DNA of 64,000 nucleotides, from NCBI GenBank assembly GCA_021654635.1, contig AP025179.1:2728001-2792000 (forward strand), in the 5' to 3' direction. The notes beneath the pieces are model-generated. The model worked only from the letters and a program-made list of their open reading frames with translations, made no database searches and had not been told where the DNA came from. Position numbers and translations under genes: made by a program. Shown in pieces: positions 60,901 to 64,000 of the stretch (its first letter is position 1; each line of letters starts with the position of its first letter). This stretch comes from Mycobacterium kiyosense. GTDB lineage: Bacteria; Actinomycetota; Actinomycetes; Mycobacteriales; Mycobacteriaceae.

Positions 60901-63900
60901 TCGGCTGCCCGGTGGTCGAAGAACTCACGCTGCGCTCGCCGTTGGTGATTCCGGCCGGCAATTCCGTTGCCGTGCAAGTGGTTGTCGGTGCCTTGGCTGA
61001 GGAGACCGGACAACGCAGCGTTTCGATCTACTCCCACGGTGACGTCGACGGCACCTGGGTGTGTCATGCCGAAGGCACGTTGAGTGCGGGCTCCGTCGAG
61101 CCCGGCGCCGACCTGACGGAGTGGCCGCCGGCCGGTGCGGTCGCGGTCGACGTGGCCGATGGCTACCAGCGTTTGGCGGAGCACGGCTACGGCTACGGGC
61201 CCGCGTTCCGCGGACTGAGCGCGTTGTGGGCGCGCGGCCCGGAGTTGTTCGCCGAAGTGCAGCTGCCCGAGGCGGCCGGTGGCACAGCGGGTTTCGGGGT
61301 GCATCCGGCGCTGCTCGATGCCGCCCTGCACGCGGCGGTGCTGGCCAAGCCGCCGGCCGGGCCGGAACCCGAAGTGGTGCTGCCGTTCTCCTGGCAGGGT
61401 GTGTCGTTGCACGCCGCGGGCGCCTCGACCGTTCGGGCGCGGATCGCGCCGGCCGGGCCGTCCTCGGTGTCGGTCGAATTGGCCGACGGGTTGGGGCTGC
61501 CGGTGCTGACGGTCACCGCCATGGCCGCCCGCCCGGTCACCGAGCAGCGATTGCGGGCGGCGGTCTCCGGCTCCGGCCCGGACCGGCTGTTCGAGCTGGC
61601 CTGGATTCCGGCCACGTCCACCGCCAGCGGCGCCGAGCCCGCCCACCGGATCCTCGAATCCGTGGCCACCGACGAAGACCCGGTGTCGGCGGCCTACGAG
61701 CGGACCCATCATGTGCTGGCCGCAGTCCAATCCTGGCTGACCGAGCAGGACACCGGCCTACTGGTGGTGGTCACCCATGGTGCGGTGGCGCTGCCGCAGG
61801 AGGACGTCACCGATCTGGCGGGCGCCGCCGTGTGGGGCCTGGTGCGCTCGGCGCAGACCGAGAACCCCGGACGGCTGGTGCTGGTGGATTCCGATGCGCC
61901 CGTTGACGATACGGCTGTGGCCGCGGCATTGGCGGTCGGCGAGCCGCAGGTGCTGCTGCGCGGCGGGCAGACCTACATTCCGCGGGTGCGCGCCAGCCGC
62001 GCAGTGGACGGCATCCTGGAACCGCCGGCCGGTGGGCCGTGGCGGCTGGGCCTCAGCAGCGCAGGCACTTTCGAGAACCTGCGGCTCGAACCGGTGCCCA
62101 ACGCCGAAGCGCCGCTGCAGCCCGGCTACGTGCGGGTCGCGCTGCGTGCCATCGCGGCCAACTTCCGCGACATCATGATCTCGCTGGGCATGTTCACCCA
62201 CGAAGCGCTGATCGGTGGTGAAGGCGCCGGTGTGGTGGTCGAGGTCGGGCCCGGCGTCACCGAATTCGCGGTCGGCGACTCGGTGTACGGATTCTTCCCC
62301 GACGGCAGCGGCACCTTGGTCCCCGGAGATGTCCGGTTGTTGCAGCCGATGCCGTCGGACTGGACCTACGCCGAGGCCGCCGCCATATCCGCGGTGTTCA
62401 CCACCGCGTGGTTTGCGTTCGTGGAGTTGGCCGACGCCAAGCCCGGGCAGCGGGTGCTGATCCACGCGGCCGCGGGCGGTGTGGGCATGGCCGCCACTCA
62501 GCTGGCCCGGCACCTGGGCTTGGAGGTGTTCGCGACCGCCAGCAAGGGTAAGTGGGACACCTTGCGGGCCATGGGTTTTGACGACGACCACATCTCCGAC
62601 TCGCGCAGCCTGGTGTTCGAGGACAAGTTCCGGGCCATCACCGGCCGCACCGGCACGGCCGGGATGGACATCGTGCTGGACTCGCTGGCCGGCGAATTCG
62701 TGGATGCCTCACTGCGATTGGTCAAACCCGGCGGGATCTTCCTCGAGATGGGCAAGACCGACATCCGCGACCCCGGTGTGATCGCCCAGGAATACCCCGG
62801 TGTGCACTACCGAGCGTTCGACCTGTTCGAGCCCGGCCGCCCTCGCATGCACCAGTACATGATCGACCTCGCCGAACTCTTCGACGCCGGCGTGCTGCGC
62901 CCACTGCCGGTGACGGCGTTCGACGTGCGACGGGCGCCGGCGGCGTTGCGCTACCTCAGCCAGGCGCGTCATATCGGCAAGGTCGTGCTGATGCTGCCCG
63001 ACGCCTGGGCGCAGGGCACCGTGCTGATCTCCGGCGGCACCGGGATGGCGGGTTCGGCGCTGGCCCGGCACGTGGTGGCCGAACACGGCGTCCGCCATCT
63101 GCTGCTGCTCAGCCGGCGCGGCCCGGACGCGCCCGGGGCAGCAGAACTGAAAGCCGAGTTGCAGGCCGCAGGCGCCCAGGTGCAAGTGGTGGCCTGCGAC
63201 GCCGCGGACCGTCCGGCGCTGGCCAAGGTGATCGCCGACATCCCGGTGCAGCGGCCACTGTCCGCGGTGATCCACGCGGCCGGTGTCCTCGACGACGCCG
63301 TGGTGACGTCACTGACCCCGCAGCGGGTGGACGCGGTGTTGCGGGCCAAGGTCGATGCGGCCTGGAACCTGCACGAGTTGACCCGCGACCTGGATGTGTC
63401 CGCGTTCGTGATGTTCTCGTCGATGGCCGGGCTGGTGGGCTCCTCGGGGCAGGCGAATTACTCGGCGGCCAACTGCTTCCTCGACGCCCTGGCCGCCCAC
63501 CGGCGAGTGCACGGGCTGTCCGCGATGTCGTTGGGTTGGGGGCTGTGGGATCAGGCCAGCGCCATGACCGGTGGACTGGACGCCGCGGACCGGGCCCGGC
63601 TGGGTCGTGAAGGCGTGCTGGCGCTGTCCTCGCAGGAAGCGCTCGAACTCTTCGACACCGCGCTGATCGTCAACGAGCCGTTCCTGGCGCCGGCGCGGAT
63701 CGACCTGTCCGCGTTGCGTGCCCACGCGGTGGCGGTGCCGCCGATGTTTCGCGAGCTGGTCAACGCGCCGATGCGGCGTCAGGTGGACGATACGCTGGCC
63801 GCCGCCAAGTCGAAATCGGCGCTCGCGCACCGACTGCACGGCCTGCCCGAAACTGAGCAGCACGCGATCCTGCTGAACCTGGTGCGATCGCACATCGCCA

Positions 63901-64000
63901 CCGTGTTGGGCAACATCACGCCCGAAGCCGTCGATCCCGACAAGGCGTTCCAGGAGTTGGGGTTCGACTCGCTGACGGCCGTCGAAATGCGCAACCGACT
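57951..64000 (+). CDS. pks12: Polyketide synthase Pks12, first module (3' end outside window)
   Basis: At least 2016 codons without interruption, starting [20 protein letters not shown] (docking coiled coil, ~1-30), as in M. tuberculosis Pks12 (4151 aa, two modules). Order: KS (~34-460; Cys203 in VDTACSSS, His338 in VEGHGTGTT, His380 in SNMGHTQ); AT (~560-860; Ser652 in GHSQG, YASH at 752-755, which predicts methylmalonyl-CoA); DH (His960 in [10 protein letters not shown]); ER (~1380-1680; [10 protein letters not shown] ~1505); KR (~1685-1900; [12 protein letters not shown] motif, B-type stereochemistry); ACP (Ser2007 in [10 protein letters not shown]) at the window end. Pks12 makes the mycoketide chain of mannosyl-phosphomycoketide; adjacent ppm1 handles a related polyprenyl-mannose. 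Confidence 0.97.
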   Translation, partial: MVDQLQHATEALRKALVQVERLKRTNRALLERSSEPIAIVGMSCRFPGGVDTPDALWEMVADGRDVISEFPTDRGWEVGALFDPDPDAAHKTYANTGGFVDGVADFDAAFFGIAPSEALAMDPQHRMLLELSWEALERAGIDPGGLRGSATGVFAGIIAQGYGMFAEEIEGYRLTGMTSSVASGRVSYVLGLEGPAVSVDTACSSSLVALHMAVQSLRSGECDLALAGGATVNATPTVFVEFSRHRGLAPDGRCKAYAGAADGVGWSEGGAMLVVERLSDAQRLGHPVLAVVRGSAVNQDGASNGLTAPNGPSQQRVVRAALANAGLSTTDVDVVEGHGTGTTLGDPIEAQALLATYGQGRSEAGKQPLWLGSIKSNMGHTQAAAGVAGVIKMVQALRHEVLPATLHVDQPSPHVDWSAGAVALLTESRPWHGESAAPRRAAVSSFGISGTNAHVIVESVQAPAPREAGPKPTVVPWALSAKSATALRTQAARLADYVGARDDLDIADVGWSLAGRSVFDHRAVVLGGDRDALLAGLRGLAAEDPAAPVISGVAQPAGKNVFIFPGQGSQWVGMGVELLDTAPVFEEQMQACAEAFSEFVDWSLTDVLRGAPGAPGLDRVDVVQPVLFAVMVSLAELWRSVGVRPDAVIGHSQGEIAAAYVAGALSLRDAAKVVTLRSKLLTGLAGPGGMVSIGWGLEQVRELLAPFAGRVDIAAVNGPSAVVVSGEVAALEQLIALCTERELRVRRIDVDYASHSAEVEAIRGELTAALTGIEPASSRTAFFSTVTGNRLDTGELDAEYWYRNIRQTVQLDQAVRSACAAGYRVFVESSPHAALIAAVEATVIDALDGAAEPVVVPTLGRDDGGLGRFLTSAAAAYVGGVAVNWRGVLPGAGFVELPTYAFDKRRFWLSSEGAGADATGLGLSTSEHALLRAVVELPASGGVVLTGRLSPAAQGWLADHAVSGLTVFPGTGFVELAIRAGDEVGCPVVEELTLRSPLVIPAGNSVAVQVVVGALAEETGQRSVSIYSHGDVDGTWVCHAEGTLSAGSVEPGADLTEWPPAGAVAVDVADGYQRLAEHGYGYGPAFRGLSALWARGPELFAEVQLPEAAGGTAGFGVHPALLDAALHAAVLAKPPAGPEPEVVLPFSWQGVSLHAAGASTVRARIAPAGPSSVSVELADGLGLPVLTVTAMAARPVTEQRLRAAVSGSGPDRLFELAWIPATSTASGAEPAHRILESVATDEDPVSAAYERTHHVLAAVQSWLTEQDTGLLVVVTHGAVALPQEDVTDLAGAAVWGLVRSAQTENPGRLVLVDSDAPVDDTAVAAALAVGEPQVLLRGGQTYIPRVRASRAVDGILEPPAGGPWRLGLSSAGTFENLRLEPVPNAEAPLQPGYVRVALRAIAANFRDIMISLGMFTHEALIGGEGAGVVVEVGPGVTEFAVGDSVYGFFPDGSGTLVPGDVRLLQPMPSDWTYAEAAAISAVFTTAWFAFVELADAKPGQRVLIHAAAGGVGMAATQLARHLGLEVFATASKGKWDTLRAMGFDDDHISDSRSLVFEDKFRAITGRTGTAGMDIVLDSLAGEFVDASLRLVKPGGIFLEMGKTDIRDPGVIAQEYPGVHYRAFDLFEPGRPRMHQYMIDLAELFDAGVLRPLPVTAFDVRRAPAALRYLSQARHIGKVVLMLPDAWAQGTVLISGGTGMAGSALARHVVAEHGVRHLLLLSRRGPDAPGAAELKAELQAAGAQVQVVACDAADRPALAKVIADIPVQRPLSAVIHAAGVLDDAVVTSLTPQRVDAVLRAKVDAAWNLHELTRDLDVSAFVMFSSMAGLVGSSGQANYSAANCFLDALAAHRRVHGLSAMSLGWGLWDQASAMTGGLDAADRARLGREGVLALSSQEALELFDTALIVNEPFLAPARIDLSALRAHAVAVPPMFRELVNAPMRRQVDDTLAAAKSKSALAHRLHGLPETEQHAILLNLVRSHIATVLGNITPEAVDPDKAFQELGFDSLTAVEMRNR

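Noticed and set aside
59682..61730. Long minus-strand open frame (682 codons) within pks12
   Set aside because: It is the complementary shadow of GC-rich pks12 codons; the plus frame is uninterrupted and has all PKS motifs.

Overview
The window is chromosomal DNA of a Mycobacterium, most likely a slow grower. Its gene order follows the Mycobacterium tuberculosis Rv2109c-Rv2048c neighbourhood read in reverse: prcA, pafABC, tatAC, helY, a DUF4333 protein, a 5'-3' exonuclease and pepE. Later come an Rv2078/Rv2079-like pair, an Rv2074-like reductase, cobL-cobM-cobK, cobIJ-cobH-cobG, cobN, Rv2061c- and Rv2054-like genes, fxsA, lnt, ppm1, rbpA and the 5' third to half of pks12. Many products match the M. 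tuberculosis proteins I recall almost residue for residue. The species cannot be fixed from this window alone.

Positions 1-11.3 kb are housekeeping: Pup-proteasome (prcA, pafA), the WYL regulators pafBC, Tat export and the HelY helicase. Positions 11.3-24.6 kb are an accessory island read right to left. It is a decayed tandem array built from three gene types: (i) an Ala/Gly-rich 'A' protein, (ii) a one-TM protein of about 178 residues with a near-invariant N-terminal half and a divergent C-terminal half, and (iii) an Rv3899c/Rv2082-type cytosolic protein whose start overlaps the stop of the membrane gene. Only one type (iii) gene is full length; the others are truncated, fused or reduced to remnants.

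One membrane gene of the array is split by a nested mobile structure at 18208-23169. The outer part is an IS1634/IS1549-type element bounded by a perfect 156-bp direct repeat. Inside its transposase gene sits a recombinase-in-trio (RIT) element: three tyrosine recombinase genes linked by ATGA overlaps between 107-bp inverted repeats. Transposase and recombinases all carry frameshifts.

Positions 24.7-35.4 kb hold the Rv2079/Rv2078-like pair, an F420-type biliverdin reductase, a DprE2-like SDR and two divergent aerobic-cobalamin operons. Positions 35.4-43 kb hold a flavin monooxygenase, an ssuCBAD sulfonate import/desulfonation operon, a very small PE-like protein and an SDR/DUF2236 pair. cobN follows. 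Next comes a leftward operon (DUF1214, sulfotransferase, TetR, SDR) with a palindromic candidate operator at its head. The right end carries cell-envelope genes: lnt and ppm1 as separate genes (fused in M. tuberculosis), rbpA, and pks12 through the first full module (KS-AT-DH-ER-KR-ACP).

At least eight otherwise well-conserved genes need a single-base or small frame correction, nearly always removal of one base from a homopolymer. This looks like a systematic consensus error, so those genes are probably intact in the organism. The decay inside the IS/RIT structure does not follow that pattern and looks real.
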